In this document: positions 1 to 6,339 of the stretch, in pieces
Layout of the letters: every line of letters starts with the position of its first letter
How positions within the stretch are numbered: the stretch's first letter is position 1
Assembly (NCBI GenBank): GCA_039029935.1
Contig: JBCCFC010000220.1
Location: forward strand, 1 to 13,599
Direction: 5' to 3'
Length of the DNA stretch: 13,599 nt
From: G039029935 sp039029935
GTDB taxonomy: Bacteria > Chloroflexota > Anaerolineae > Caldilineales > Caldilineaceae
Program-made: the position numbers and the translations under genes
The notes under the pieces: model-generated
The model's input: the letters and a program-made list of their open reading frames with translations, nothing else
Told to the model about the DNA's origin: nothing
Databases searched by the model: none

Positions 1-1401
1 CCATTCCAGAATTTCTTCATCAGTCTGCACATCTGGCCCTGGCGACAACTCACCATTATTAAACTCGTCAAACGCTGGCTGATTTAAAATATCTCGTGTG
101 CAACGAATTGCCTCAATCCACTCACGGCGGTCTTCTGGCGTGGATAGATAGTTGAAACGCAGTGCGGGTTTGACGGTCGGGTCGGTCGATTTGAGCTTGA
201 CCGAGCCACGAGAGTTTGAGTACATGGGACCAATATGCACCTGATAGCCATGCTCACCTTCGGGTGCAGAGCCATCATAGCGGATTGCCAACGGCAAAAA
301 GTGAAACATTAAATTGGGATAGGCGACATCTTCGTTGCTGCGCAAAAAGCCACCCGCTTCAAAGTGATTGGTAGCGGCGGGTCCCTTGCGCATAAAGAGC
401 CACTGAAAGCCAACCCAAGGCTTGTTATACCACTTAAGCGCGGGTGCTTCGGACACAGGCTGTTTACACGCATACTGCACATAGACCTCTAAGTGATCTT
501 GCATGTTTTCGCCCACACCGGGCAAGTCCTGTACAACCTCAATGCCCAACGCTTCTAGTTCACTGGCATTGCCAATGCCCGATAGCATCAGCAACTGTGG
601 TGAGTTGATGGCCCCGCCACAACAGATGATTTCGCCGCCATAGACCTGTGTTGTCTGCCCATTGCGCTGTCTATACTCGACGCCAATCGCTTTGTTGCCG
701 TCAAATAGGATTTTGGTTGTCAATGCCCAGCATTGCACAGTCAAATTTGGTCGCTTCATCACTGGGTGCAGATAAGCCCGTGCCGCACTCAATCGTCGTC
801 CACGGTGTACATTGCGATCAAATGCGGAAAATCCCTCCTGCCGATAGCCGTTCACATCATCGGTCAGCGGATGCCCCGCCTGTTGTACTGCCTCGAAAAA
901 TGCCTTGAAGAGCGGTGTTGTGGCAGGACCACGCTCTAACGTCAACGGTCCACTGGTTCCACGAAATTCATCATAATGTTCGTCTTTGGGAGCAAGGCAT
1001 GTCTCCATGCGCTGAAAATAGGGGATACAATGGTTGTAATCCCAATGCTCCATGTCCGGGTCATCGCTCCACCGTTCATAGTCGAGCGGGTTGCCACGCT
1101 GAAAGATCATGCCGTTGATGCTGCTCGACCCACCCAATACCTTGCCCCGTGCATGGTATACGCGCCGCCCACCCATATACGGTTCCGGCTCCGACTCATA
1201 TTGCCAGTCATAAAATTTATTGCCAATGGGGAAGGTCAAGCCCGCAGGCATATGAATAAAGATATCCCAGATATAGTCTGGTCGCCCCGCCTCCAGCACA
1301 AGGACACTGTTCGCGGGGTCCGCGCTCAAGCGATTTGCTATTGCACTGCCTGCTGAACCGCCACCGATGATGATATAGTCGTAGTTGGTTTGTTTGCTCA
1401 T
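1..1401 (-). CDS. betA: Choline dehydrogenase-type GMC oxidoreductase, C-terminus cut by window edge
   Basis: FAD-dependent GMC-family oxidoreductase, closest by eye to choline dehydrogenase BetA, which oxidises choline to betaine aldehyde and on to glycine betaine. Seen: an N-terminal FAD Rossmann motif (G13-x-G15-xx-G18), the GMC signature around residues 86-97 (GKVLGGSSSING), and continuous BetA-like sequence such as PGVGENMQDHLEVYVQYACK, SNxxF/NHFEAGGF and HIGPMYSNSRG. 467 codons are visible against about 550 for the family, so the last 80 or so residues, which carry the catalytic His/Asn pair, lie outside the window. The ATG at 1399-1401 is preceded by a purine-rich AGAGAGAG stretch about 9 nt upstream. 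It is transcribed divergently from the next block. BetA specificity is not proven: GMC enzymes act on many alcohols, and no betB or choline transporter is visible here. Confidence 0.88.
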   Translation of the reverse strand, partial: MSKQTNYDYIIIGGGSAGSAIANRLSADPANSVLVLEAGRPDYIWDIFIHMPAGLTFPIGNKFYDWQYESEPEPYMGGRRVYHARGKVLGGSSSINGMIFQRGNPLDYERWSDDPDMEHWDYNHCIPYFQRMETCLAPKDEHYDEFRGTSGPLTLERGPATTPLFKAFFEAVQQAGHPLTDDVNGYRQEGFSAFDRNVHRGRRLSAARAYLHPVMKRPNLTVQCWALTTKILFDGNKAIGVEYRQRNGQTTQVYGGEIICCGGAINSPQLLMLSGIGNASELEALGIEVVQDLPGVGENMQDHLEVYVQYACKQPVSEAPALKWYNKPWVGFQWLFMRKGPAATNHFEAGGFLRSNEDVAYPNLMFHFLPLAIRYDGSAPEGEHGYQVHIGPMYSNSRGSVKLKSTDPTVKPALRFNYLSTPEDRREWIEAIRCTRDILNQPAFDEFNNGELSPGPDVQTDEEILEW

Positions 1402-1435
1402 AAATTGATACTCTCTCTGTTTTATACCATTTCAT

Positions 1436-1464
1436 TTGGAATGATGCTTATCATCCCCTATAAT
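1436..1464 (+). promoter_or_regulatory. Sigma70-type promoter for the plus-strand block, with a dyad over it
   Basis: TTGGAA (1436-1441) and a perfect TATAAT (1459-1464) are separated by exactly 17 nt. The predicted start near 1471 would leave a leader of about 75 nt before the ATG at 1546. An imperfect inverted repeat (GGaATGAT, 1438-1445, against ATCATcCC, 1450-1457, loop GCTT) lies over the -35 edge and spacer and could be an operator. The minus strand has a TATAAA at 1421-1426 that may serve the divergent betA-like gene, but without a convincing -35. Called by eye from consensus only. Confidence 0.55.
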
Positions 1465-1545
1465 GTGATTCTCGTACAATGTGGCTATGGTGGCAAAAAC
1501 ATAATCCTGTTGTATTGATTTGTGAGATTGGAAAAGGAGGCGCGT

Positions 1546-2004
1546 ATGATGCAGAGACTAGAAGTTTTAGCCGAGTTGACCGAAGAGGGGCATATTACGA
1601 TACCAAAAGAGTATGTTGCAGCATTCCCACAGAAAAATCCGTTTCAGCTTGTTCTGATGTTTGATCCAACACAGATAGACGATGACGAGCCAGTAATAGA
1701 TGATGTATTGAGTAATGGCGAAGAGGGTGAGGTGCCACGAACTTGGTGTGATCCACCAGAAACATGGGATGAATTGATTGCTGAGATGAAAAATAAGCCT
1801 ACACCACCATCTCAAATCCGGCGTGGTGTTAGGCCATCTGATGAATTTATCGAAAAAATTTTAAATGAGGAATATATACCAGATGATGAATTAGATGACT
1901 CTCTCGATGAAGACTCGCAAACATGGGATGAGTTGATTGCTGAGATGAGGAGCAATCCTCCCCCTGAGTCGCAAATTCGACGCGCAGTCAGACCATCCGA
2001 CTGA
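1546..2004 (+). CDS. AbrB-like small protein with duplicated acidic C-terminal module
   Basis: 152-residue protein. Residues about 4-40 resemble the swapped-hairpin AbrB/MazE DNA-binding fold of antitoxins (ELTEEGHITIPKEYVAAF, compare GQITIPKE). The rest is acidic and contains a 28-residue module twice, at 1759-1842 and 1918-2001, sharing the core TWDELIAEM and the end QIRR-V-RPSD (21 of 28 residues identical, about 73% at the DNA level). The second copy ends at the stop codon. The start is set by a strong AAAAGGAGG at 1532-1540, 5 nt before ATG 1546; an in-frame GTG at 1522 lies upstream of that site and is unlikely. It lies 97 nt before a Uma2 gene. By analogy with AbrB-type antitoxins it may be a DNA-binding regulator or antitoxin-like partner; the function is inferred and uncertain. 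Confidence 0.7.
   Translation: MMQRLEVLAELTEEGHITIPKEYVAAFPQKNPFQLVLMFDPTQIDDDEPVIDDVLSNGEEGEVPRTWCDPPETWDELIAEMKNKPTPPSQIRRGVRPSDEFIEKILNEEYIPDDELDDSLDEDSQTWDELIAEMRSNPPPESQIRRAVRPSD
1759..2001 (+). repeat. In-frame duplicated 84-bp segment (copies 159 bp apart)
   Basis: Two copies (1759-1842 and 1918-2001) encode the same 28-residue module inside the AbrB-like protein. 61 of 84 bases match, and most differences are synonymous or in the middle of the module, so the duplication looks old and maintained at the protein level. The segment between them (1843-1917) codes an acidic linker. Confidence 0.85.
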
Positions 2005-2030
2005 CTAGGGATGGAGATTTTAGTAAGGTC

Positions 2031-2053
2031 CCAATTTGAAGACCGAAAATTGG
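2031..2053 (+). promoter_or_regulatory. Small hairpin in the AbrB-like/Uma2 spacer
   Basis: CCAATTT (2031-2037) and AAATTGG (2047-2053) form a 7-bp stem with a 9-nt loop. It is AT-rich with no clear U-tract, so it is a weak terminator at best; it could be an attenuator or operator. A TATAAT follows at 2063-2068 but has no -35 at a proper distance, so a separate promoter for the Uma2 gene is not supported. Confidence 0.3.
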
Positions 2054-2101
2054 TTTCTCAAATATAATATCAGCACTTCAAAGGAGGGAAGCTAACCGCG
2101 T

Positions 2102-2749
2102 ATGCAAGCTACGATGGCACCGTCCCAAGATGTATTATCTGGACTAAAAATCATACCCAGCCCCTTTCAAGTCCAAACTATTAATAAAATCCAATGGCCT
2201 CCACAGGGACAGTGGACTTACGAAGACTACCAACGTCTACCCGACGACACCAACCGTTACGAAATTATTCAAGGCGTATTATACGTGGCATCCGCACCCC
2301 GCTTTCGACATCAATATGTCGTCCAAATTTTGCTCAGACTGCTGGGAAGTTATATTGAAGAGCATGACATGGAGATTGTCATCCCTGCACCTTTTGAGGT
2401 GCATCTCTCAGCTGTCAGTCGCCCTGTTCAGCCAGACCTGTTTTTCATCCAACACGGGAATCAGTCATTAGGAGACGATACAGAATTCCGAGGTGTGCCA
2501 GATATGGTTATCGAGGTGCTGTCCCCATCAACATGGCGCACAGACCGCACGGCTAAGTTTGCGGCCTATGAGTTGGCGGGTGTGCAAGAATATTGGATTG
2601 TTGACCCACAGACCCGCGCTGTCGAGGTGCATGTGCTGACCAATGGGTTTTATCAGTTATACACACAAACTATGGGTGATGATGAGTTAAATTCACCGCT
2701 ATTTCCAGATGTAGCAATACAAGTTTCAAGACTTTTTCCACAGAACTGA
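2102..2749 (+). CDS. Uma2 family (DUF820) PD-(D/E)XK nuclease-like protein
   Basis: 215 residues, typical of the Uma2/DUF820 family, which is abundant in cyanobacteria and Chloroflexota and has a restriction endonuclease-like fold; its biological role is not settled. Visible family landmarks: RYEIIQGVLY (E54), the H70 region, QPDLFFI (D112), PDMVIEVLSPST (E138), then K152 and the GVQEYWIVDP block at 160-169. D112, E138 and K152 fit the PD-(D/E)XK active site. A strong AAAGGAGG at 2080-2087 precedes the ATG by 14 nt, which is long, but no nearer start codon exists. The first 35 or so residues are an extra N-terminal extension before the usual domain start. It ends 7 nt before the B12-binding subunit gene, so it is probably cotranscribed with it. 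Confidence 0.88.
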   Translation: MQATMAPSQDVLSGLKIIPSPFQVQTINKIQWPPQGQWTYEDYQRLPDDTNRYEIIQGVLYVASAPRFRHQYVVQILLRLLGSYIEEHDMEIVIPAPFEVHLSAVSRPVQPDLFFIQHGNQSLGDDTEFRGVPDMVIEVLSPSTWRTDRTAKFAAYELAGVQEYWIVDPQTRAVEVHVLTNGFYQLYTQTMGDDELNSPLFPDVAIQVSRLFPQN

Positions 2750-2756
2750 GAACATA

Positions 2757-3167
2757 ATGAACAACGAACAAATACGCGTTCTGGTCGCTAAACCAGGGCT
2801 AGATGGGCATGATCGCGGTGCAAAGGTTGTGGCACGGGCATTACGCGATGCAGGCTTTGAAGTGATCTACACAGGCATTCGGCAGACACCACAAATGATT
2901 GCCGAGGCAGCGTTACAGGAAGATGTGGATGTCGTAGGCATGAGCATCCTCAGCGGGGCGCATATGACGCTCTGCCCCAAGGTGGTCAACCTGCTTCATG
3001 CACAGGGGCAGGATGATGTGGTCGTGCTGGTCGGTGGCATCATTCCCGATGAGGACATTGAGCCACTCAGACAATCGGGCATTGAAGGTGTCTTTGGACC
3101 GGGGACATCGACACAGGATATCATCCAGTTTATCCATGCACAGTTCAGTGAGCCTGTGCCAGCCTGA
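2757..3167 (+). CDS. mcmA2: Methylmalonyl-CoA mutase, stand-alone cobalamin-binding subunit
   Basis: 136 residues, the size of the separate B12-binding (C-terminal) domain of methylmalonyl-CoA mutase, which interconverts (R)-methylmalonyl-CoA and succinyl-CoA. The base-off/His-on cobalamin motif DxHxxG is present at D16-x-H18-xx-G21, followed by the expected SxL (S63-L65, in SILSGAH) and GG (93-94, in VLVGGIIP). The large catalytic TIM-barrel subunit is not in the window, so it must be encoded elsewhere. ATG 2757 has only a weak TGAGAA ribosome site, suggesting coupling to the preceding gene. The stop overlaps the meaB start by one base (TGATG). The related ethylmalonyl- and isobutyryl-CoA mutase small subunits share these motifs and cannot be excluded. 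The symbol mcmA2 follows common use for two-subunit mutases. Confidence 0.88.
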   Translation: MNNEQIRVLVAKPGLDGHDRGAKVVARALRDAGFEVIYTGIRQTPQMIAEAALQEDVDVVGMSILSGAHMTLCPKVVNLLHAQGQDDVVVLVGGIIPDEDIEPLRQSGIEGVFGPGTSTQDIIQFIHAQFSEPVPA

Positions 3168-4207
3168 TGGGTAGACGAAAATCAGTTAACCCTGAACAAC
3201 TCGTCGCAGGTGTACTCAAGGGCGACCGCCTATCCATTGCCCGCGCTATTACACATGTCGAGAGTGAGGGTACACACATGTCCACGCTACTCACCCAACT
3301 TTATCCACACACAGGCCATGCGCACATCATCGGCGTGACAGGTGCGCCGGGGACAGGCAAATCCACGCTAGTTACGGTGCTGGTGCAACAATATCGCCAG
3401 CAGGGATTGACTGTCGGCGTGGTTGCCATCGACCCAACCAGCCCGTTTACAGGTGGTGCATTGCTTGGCGACCGTGTCCGGATGCAGGCATTGAGTGGTG
3501 ATACAGGGGCGTTTGTACGCAGCATGGCAACACGAGGTAGTTTGGGTGGCCTGAGCAAGACAACGGGAGATGTTGTCACCATTTTGGATGCTGCTGGCTT
3601 TGACCGCATCATTGTTGAGACGGTCGGTGTCGGGCAGGCGGAAGTTGCCATCGCCAACACGGCCTATACAACGCTGGTGGTCGAGGCCCCCGGCTTGGGT
3701 GATGAAGTGCAGGCCATCAAAGCGGGTATTCTCGAAATTGGTGACATTCTGGTGGTCAACAAAGGCGACCGCCCTGGCGCAGATCGGACAATCAAAGCAT
3801 TGGAAATGATGGTGGAGATGGGACTGGAGTTGGCTGAGGCCAAGCAGGTCAATCATCATGGGCAATGGCTAGAGGTGGAGCCAGCAGAGACAGATACGCC
3901 TGTAGATGATGGCGTATGGCGTGTGTCGGTGATACGGACGGCAGCAAAAGCGGGTGTCAAGAGCGAAAGTGTGGCCGCGCTGCGAGAGAGGATTGAGGCG
4001 CATCGAGAGTGGCTGCACTCATCAGGTACATTGTCAGCGCGTAAACGACAGCGGATTGTGCATACGCTGGAGAATGTGTTACAGAATGAGATTCGGCGCA
4101 GGATTGCTGCGCAGTTATCGGACAATTCATGGGATGCGGTTGTGGGTGAGATTGAGCAGGGGACATTGACACCGTATCAGGCGGTTAGTCATATTTTGGT
4201 TGCGTAG
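3167..4207 (+). CDS. meaB: MeaB/ArgK family GTPase, methylmalonyl-CoA mutase chaperone
   Basis: 346 residues, a G3E-family P-loop GTPase. MeaB (MMAA in humans) gates cofactor loading of methylmalonyl-CoA mutase and protects it from inactivation. Seen in order: Walker A GAPGTGKST (59-67), the family signature AIDPTSPFTGG and GDRVRM (87-106), ETVGVGQAE (151-159) as switch region, and NKGD (198-201) as the guanine specificity motif, where NKAD is more usual. A C-terminal helical extension of about 90 residues is the expected dimerisation arm. It starts in a one-base overlap with the B12-binding subunit gene, a pairing common for these two functions, which supports both assignments. The ArgK name is historical; there is no sign here of a role in arginine transport. 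Confidence 0.93.
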   Translation: MGRRKSVNPEQLVAGVLKGDRLSIARAITHVESEGTHMSTLLTQLYPHTGHAHIIGVTGAPGTGKSTLVTVLVQQYRQQGLTVGVVAIDPTSPFTGGALLGDRVRMQALSGDTGAFVRSMATRGSLGGLSKTTGDVVTILDAAGFDRIIVETVGVGQAEVAIANTAYTTLVVEAPGLGDEVQAIKAGILEIGDILVVNKGDRPGADRTIKALEMMVEMGLELAEAKQVNHHGQWLEVEPAETDTPVDDGVWRVSVIRTAAKAGVKSESVAALRERIEAHREWLHSSGTLSARKRQRIVHTLENVLQNEIRRRIAAQLSDNSWDAVVGEIEQGTLTPYQAVSHILVA

Positions 4208-4217
4208 GGGTACGCAA
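4200..4217. repeat. Short hairpin over the meaB stop codon
   Basis: TTGCGTA (4200-4206) and TACGCAA (4211-4217) make a 7-bp stem with a GGGG loop. The left arm includes most of the meaB stop codon. There is no U-tract; it may contribute to 3'-end formation together with the larger inverted repeat downstream. Confidence 0.45.
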
Positions 4218-4227
4218 ACCAGTACAA

Positions 4228-4269
4228 CAGATTGGCTATCTGTTGCTACGGACGCAGATAGCCAATCTG
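4228..4269. terminator. Perfect 15-bp inverted repeat between convergent genes
   Basis: The 15-base arms 4228-4242 and 4255-4269 are exactly complementary, with a 12-nt loop. The repeat lies between the ends of meaB (plus) and the unknown minus-strand ORF, where a bidirectional terminator would be expected. Neither side has a U-tract, so it may instead be a dispersed repeat element. The remaining bases to 4354 show no other structure or gene. Confidence 0.55.
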
Positions 4270-4354
4270 CGATACTGCCCTGCCCTGAAAACAACAGCAG
4301 TCATATGAGCCAAAGTAGGTGAGAAAAGGGTAACCAAAATAGATACGCACTATA

Positions 4355-4717
4355 TTAGCCCGTGTCAACATAAGATTTGGTCTTACCCCCGTTCATACTT
4401 TGATATAGGTCGTCACTGCAACCTACATAGTGTGCGAGATTAGATCGAACAATCTCTGCACTCTGCTCATCAACTCCTTTGAATGTCTTATGGATGCTCC
4501 AAACTAGGTCCTCTATCGCCAATTTGAGCATCGGTAGCTGTCTATGCATACCCGATTTGATCACAAACTGCCCTGCGTGCTTGACTCGTTGCCGAGACTT
4601 CACAATCATACCCGGAGGGTTCCCATCGTCTAGGTATGCGGACCTATCTTTCTTGCGAAATTTATTGTTCCACGGTAATTCTCGATCTCTGGCGACAGCT
4701 ACAACCCTATTATACAC
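4355..4717 (-). CDS. Unrecognised 120-residue protein
   Basis: I do not recognise this protein. It starts at a GTG (4715-4717) with a well placed GGAGG (4726-4730, 8-nt spacer), 38 nt after the stop of the nuclease-like gene, which supports it as a real second gene of that pair. The N-terminal 40 residues are basic and polar (RDRELPWNNKFRKKDRSAY), the middle contains a likely amphipathic helix (LPMLKLAIEDLVWSIHKTF), and the end is polar. There is no signal peptide or membrane segment. The frame stays open upstream of the GTG back to a stop at about 4762-4764, so it could also be the remnant of a longer protein. Whether it is functional is uncertain. Confidence 0.5.
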   Translation of the reverse strand: MYNRVVAVARDRELPWNNKFRKKDRSAYLDDGNPPGMIVKSRQRVKHAGQFVIKSGMHRQLPMLKLAIEDLVWSIHKTFKGVDEQSAEIVRSNLAHYVGCSDDLYQSMNGGKTKSYVDTG

Positions 4718-4755
4718 GTTTTCATCCTCCGTGGCGTATGGCCATACATGTACAT

Positions 4756-5364
4756 CTATATACTAAATGTCTTTGCAAGATAACCAATCCGGTCAACAAT
4801 ATCTGCCACAGAGTTAATATGATAGTTTTTTGCATGTACGGCAACGACAGCATTTTCTAGCCGAAGGAATTCCCAAACTTCACCATCTGTGACAATACCG
4901 TACACTTTCTCTTGTTCGAAGAAATGTAATGTTGTATACATCTCTGCAATACATTGTCCAAACCCATCCGAAAGGCTGCTACGTTTAACCTCGACAACGG
5001 AGGCAATCGGTGCAATAAAGTCAATTTCGTCAAGACTCAATGCACCATCATAGGCTCCAGTCAGTGAATGTGGTAGATTTAATGGTTGTTCGGGCTGATA
5101 GTTTACAGTTGGTTCAAAAAAGATACCTAACTCATAAATTCGACCTGCTTTGGACAGCACCCGTGACACAAGAAGGTTGCCTCGTGTTGCCTCATTATCA
5201 TCTTTAGAGATGCGTAGGCGTGATGAGAGCCAGAGAACATCATCCTGCAATTCATCATAGGTTTGCCCACTAGGGGTAAAATTTTCAAATAAATTTTCTC
5301 TACTTCTGATTTCAACTTGGAAAAAATTTTCGCAACTCAGATGCTCGATATTTTCGATAATCAC
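4756..5364 (-). CDS. PD-(D/E)XK nuclease-like protein
   Basis: About 202 residues from GTG 5362-5364; the frame is open to a TTG at 5415, giving 219. Numbered from the GTG, the nuclease-like core is a helix with an early acidic residue (NEATRGNLLVSRVL), then D115 in EIDFIAP, E125-x-K127 in VVEVKRSSL, Q137 in GFGQCIAEMY, and VYGIVTDGEVWEFLRLE, a layout shared with type I restriction-like and other PD-(D/E)XK proteins of cyanobacteria and Chloroflexota. The only good ribosome site, AAAGGAGG at 5379-5386, is 14 nt before GTG 5364 and only 2 nt before an in-frame TTG at 5374-5376, so the exact start is open; the TTG at 5415 lies upstream of it. It may be cotranscribed with the DUF1028 gene (stop at 5440). 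The role is unknown: possibly defence-related, by fold only. Confidence 0.65.
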   Translation of the reverse strand: MIIENIEHLSCENFFQVEIRSRENLFENFTPSGQTYDELQDDVLWLSSRLRISKDDNEATRGNLLVSRVLSKAGRIYELGIFFEPTVNYQPEQPLNLPHSLTGAYDGALSLDEIDFIAPIASVVEVKRSSLSDGFGQCIAEMYTTLHFFEQEKVYGIVTDGEVWEFLRLENAVVAVHAKNYHINSVADIVDRIGYLAKTFSI

Positions 5365-5439
5365 GAAATGCCACAATTCCTCCTTTCGCTCACCTAAATA
5401 ATACACACAACCCAAAGTTGCTCTATGGAAACTTAAACA

Positions 5440-6339
5440 TCACTCTTTTACGCCAAACCGCCCCCGCAAATAAATCACCACCTGTCGATCAATCGCATCA
5501 CCCGTACCATTCCAACGTTCCTCCAAATTCTCCGACCCCACCAAGGCGCGTAATGCACTGCGGGTTGCATCATCAAACGTGCCTGTCACATCACCACTGT
5601 AATGCCCTGTGCGTTGCAGCATGGCTTGAAACTCAGTCACCAAGGCTGTGTCTGACAGCGACAAGTGGTCATCGGGGTCAACATTGCCAAAGTAGAGATG
5701 ATGCATATCCACCAACTGCTTGAGCCGTTGAATGGGGAAGGGGTCATCATCGACACGCAAATCTAGGTAGCGGTCATTGTTGCCGCCATAGCCGCCCCCC
5801 TCACGCACGACCAGCACGGCAGCCGCTTGACGCCCGCGACTGTCGCCCCCCGCCGCTTGCCCTGCCAACAATGCCTCTACCAGCCAATCAGCCAACTCAC
5901 CTGCGCCCTGTCTAGCTTGGGCAAAGTACTCGGCCATCGCTTCCACAGTGCTTGGCACAAGAATATTCCCTTGGCAGCAGAAACCATCTTCAACGATATG
6001 CCCTGCCCAATCATAGCAGCCACTGCCCGTAAACGATGCGGCCTGTCCTTTGGCATCGACCATACCCATTTGACGCAAATTGCGCTCTTTGTCAGCACTG
6101 GTCAACGCGTCAATGGTAGCCTGTGCCGATGCGCCCTGTGCCATCATGTCAAGACCATCGGGACCATAGGCGAGGTTGGCATAGGACTGTGTTGCCACTG
6201 CTCCGACACCAGCCCGTGCCCAAGGGACGACGGCTCCGACAGCGAGAAATTTGGATTGGACGCCGATGCCCCATTCGTTATTTTGTGGATCATGGGCAAC
6301 AATAGAGAAGGTCGCGATTGGCTGGTGTCGGCTGTTCAT
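5440..6339 (-). CDS. DUF1028 Ntn-hydrolase-like protein with C-terminal peptidoglycan-binding-like domain
   Basis: 299 residues. Residues about 9-215 match DUF1028, a family with the Ntn-hydrolase fold and no firmly known substrate: TFSIVAHDP (10-18), GVGAVATQSYAN (44-55), YGPDGLDMMAQG, RQMGMVDAKGQAASFTG, GNILVPS, GGDSRGRQAAA (164-174) and DLRVDDDP (193-200). Residues about 216-299 resemble the small peptidoglycan-binding-like domain often attached to this family. Nine residues precede T10, which in many homologues follows the initiator Met directly, so a processed N-terminal Thr nucleophile is only a possibility. No signal peptide is seen. The ATG overlaps the stop of the Tm-1-like gene by one base (TAATG), so translation is probably coupled. 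Confidence 0.85.
   Translation of the reverse strand: MNSRHQPIATFSIVAHDPQNNEWGIGVQSKFLAVGAVVPWARAGVGAVATQSYANLAYGPDGLDMMAQGASAQATIDALTSADKERNLRQMGMVDAKGQAASFTGSGCYDWAGHIVEDGFCCQGNILVPSTVEAMAEYFAQARQGAGELADWLVEALLAGQAAGGDSRGRQAAAVLVVREGGGYGGNNDRYLDLRVDDDPFPIQRLKQLVDMHHLYFGNVDPDDHLSLSDTALVTEFQAMLQRTGHYSGDVTGTFDDATRSALRALVGSENLEERWNGTGDAIDRQVVIYLRGRFGVKE

Noticed and set aside
648..1356. Several plus-strand ORFs of 67-126 codons
   Set aside because: They lie antisense within the betA-like gene, with no ribosome sites or recognisable protein sequence.
2036..2068. Separate promoter for the Uma2 gene
   Set aside because: TATAAT at 2063-2068 has TTGAAG only 21 nt away, too far for a normal sigma70 promoter.
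3301..4172. Minus- and plus-strand ORFs inside meaB
   Set aside because: Shadows of a clearly conserved GTPase reading frame.
4355..4761. Small ORF as a frameshifted C-terminus of the nuclease-like gene
   Set aside because: The nuclease-like protein appears complete and the small ORF has its own well placed ribosome site; a single-base error is possible but nothing in the sequence points to one.
5365..5415. TTG start at 5415 for the nuclease-like gene
   Set aside because: It lies upstream of the only strong ribosome site (5379-5386) and adds residues with no family match; the start nearer 5364-5376 is preferred but not proven.
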